From Deltaproteobacteria bacterium (GTDB lineage: Bacteria > Desulfobacterota > Desulfobulbia > Desulfobulbales > Desulfocapsaceae), in NCBI GenBank assembly GCA_002747825.1, contig PDQQ01000015.1, positions 46,961-110,960 on the forward strand: DNA of 64,000 nucleotides. The letters run 5' to 3'. This document shows, piece by piece, positions 63,359 through 64,000 of this stretch. The position numbers and the translations under genes are program-made. Under the pieces are notes generated by a model. The model searched no databases. It worked only from the letters and a program-made list of their open reading frames with translations, and was not told the origin of the DNA. The stretch's first letter is position 1. Each line of letters begins with the position of its first letter.

Positions 63359-64000
63359 TCAGAAACGATAACGGATACCAACCCCAAAGCTGCGAGGCCT
63401 TCCATAATTGACCAGCGTAGATGCCATGGAAACATAGCCAACAACATATTCTTCGTCGGTCAAGTTCTTGCCATAAACATAAAAATCCCAGTCACCCATT
63501 AAATAGCCAATTTTGGCATCAACGGTTGCATAGGGATCTTCTTTTACGAACGATTGGCCGGCACCATTAAAAAAATAGACATCACCAACCATCTTCGCGT
63601 CCAGACGTGAATACAATCCATTGGGATGAACATAGGATGCGCCCAGATTTGCCGTATAGGATGGCGTGATTTCAATCTCCTGACCGTCATAGACTTTATT
63701 TCCGGCATCATAGTCATCATATTCTGCATTGATAACGCCAACCGAGGCAGTCAAATCCAGTGCATCTGTGATATGCCATCCAGCCTCTGCCTCTACCCCG
63801 ACAGAGTGGGCACTGTCGGCATTTTCGGTATAATACATATCGTTTTCGGATCTATAGACATGAATATCTTCAATGTCCATATAAAACAGGGCCATATTGA
63901 GCCAGAAACGGTTGATCTCTCCTTTCAGGCCAAGTTCATAATTTCTTGATAGCTGCGGCTCAAAGGTACTCTCCTCGTCGTTTGGTGTACTGGGGAAAAA
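63359..64000 (-). CDS. TonB-dependent outer-membrane receptor, C-terminal part
   Basis: The frame runs off the right edge; the visible 213 residues are beta-barrel sequence with 'FEPQLSRNYELGLKGE' (typical plug-to-barrel join), 'YTANLGASYVHPNGLYSRLD', 'DFYVYGKNLTDEEYV' and a C-terminal 'GVGIRYRF' ending in Phe, the outer-membrane assembly signal. TonB receptors import iron chelates, cobalamin or glycans using TonB energy. The ligand cannot be told from this part. It lies upstream of the antitoxin-toxin pair on the same strand. Confidence 0.88.
   Translation of the reverse strand, partial: FFPSTPNDEESTFEPQLSRNYELGLKGEINRFWLNMALFYMDIEDIHVYRSENDMYYTENADSAHSVGVEAEAGWHITDALDLTASVGVINAEYDDYDAGNKVYDGQEIEITPSYTANLGASYVHPNGLYSRLDAKMVGDVYFFNGAGQSFVKEDPYATVDAKIGYLMGDWDFYVYGKNLTDEEYVVGYVSMASTLVNYGRPRSFGVGIRYRF

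Overview
The window looks like ordinary chromosome from a Gram-negative sulfate-reducing bacterium, most likely a Desulfobulbales-type member of the Desulfobacterota. This is inferred from the gene set and not proven. Supporting signs are a dissimilatory-type ATP sulfurylase (sat), LPS/Kdo genes, System II cytochrome c maturation (ResB/CcsA), a TonB-dependent receptor, a NifU/NifS pair, and a pilin cluster whose order (pilin, TPR protein, ABC ATPase, ABC permease, sensor kinase, sigma-54 regulator) resembles the Myxococcus pilA-pilG-pilH-pilI neighbourhood. There are no rRNA or tRNA genes, CRISPR arrays, insertion sequences or prophage genes that I can see.

Layout. 0-12.5 kb: the hrpA end, a CofD/YvcK-like gene with kdsB, rsmJ, a yqgE-ykgJ-rlmH run, glgB, a small ORF, then a double glycosyltransferase and an ELM1-family protein. 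12.5-23.6 kb: a PilB-type ATPase with a fused cyclic-nucleotide domain, nifU-nifS, a phosphohexomutase, proC-nadK, an NtrC-type regulator and a PHP phosphoesterase. 23.9-37.3 kb: resB-ccsA, glyS with a degenerate FolE2-like gene, moaC-dksA-galT, rpoZ-dnaJ, purA, tatB-tatC, aroB. 37.4-45.7 kb: sat, then the pilus regulator/kinase/ABC/TPR/pilin cluster. 46.1-49.6 kb: cdaA-cdaR-glmM. 50-59.3 kb: a large DUF748 protein, a PGPGW membrane protein, an AmpG-like permease, cysS, a small ORF and mpl. 59.3-64 kb: feoA-feoB, a methyltransferase, a VapBC-type toxin-antitoxin pair and the end of a TonB receptor.

How the parts fit. The pilin gene has a textbook sigma-54 promoter and sits at the head of a cluster that ends in a sigma-54 activator and its kinase, so the cluster probably regulates its own pilin. 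A strong hairpin after pilA would set pilin apart from the downstream genes. The pilin carries a canonical EF-hand loop, and the separate PilB ATPase carries a cNMP-binding domain, so both calcium and a cyclic nucleotide may feed into pilus function. AmpG-like permease plus Mpl suggests murein recycling, and cdaA-cdaR-glmM is the standard c-di-AMP/cell-wall precursor module. Less expected items are a FolE2 homologue that has lost its metal-binding motifs directly upstream of glyS, a tandem-duplicated GT4 enzyme, and an antitoxin whose best start codon is out of frame across a ten-base homopolymer.
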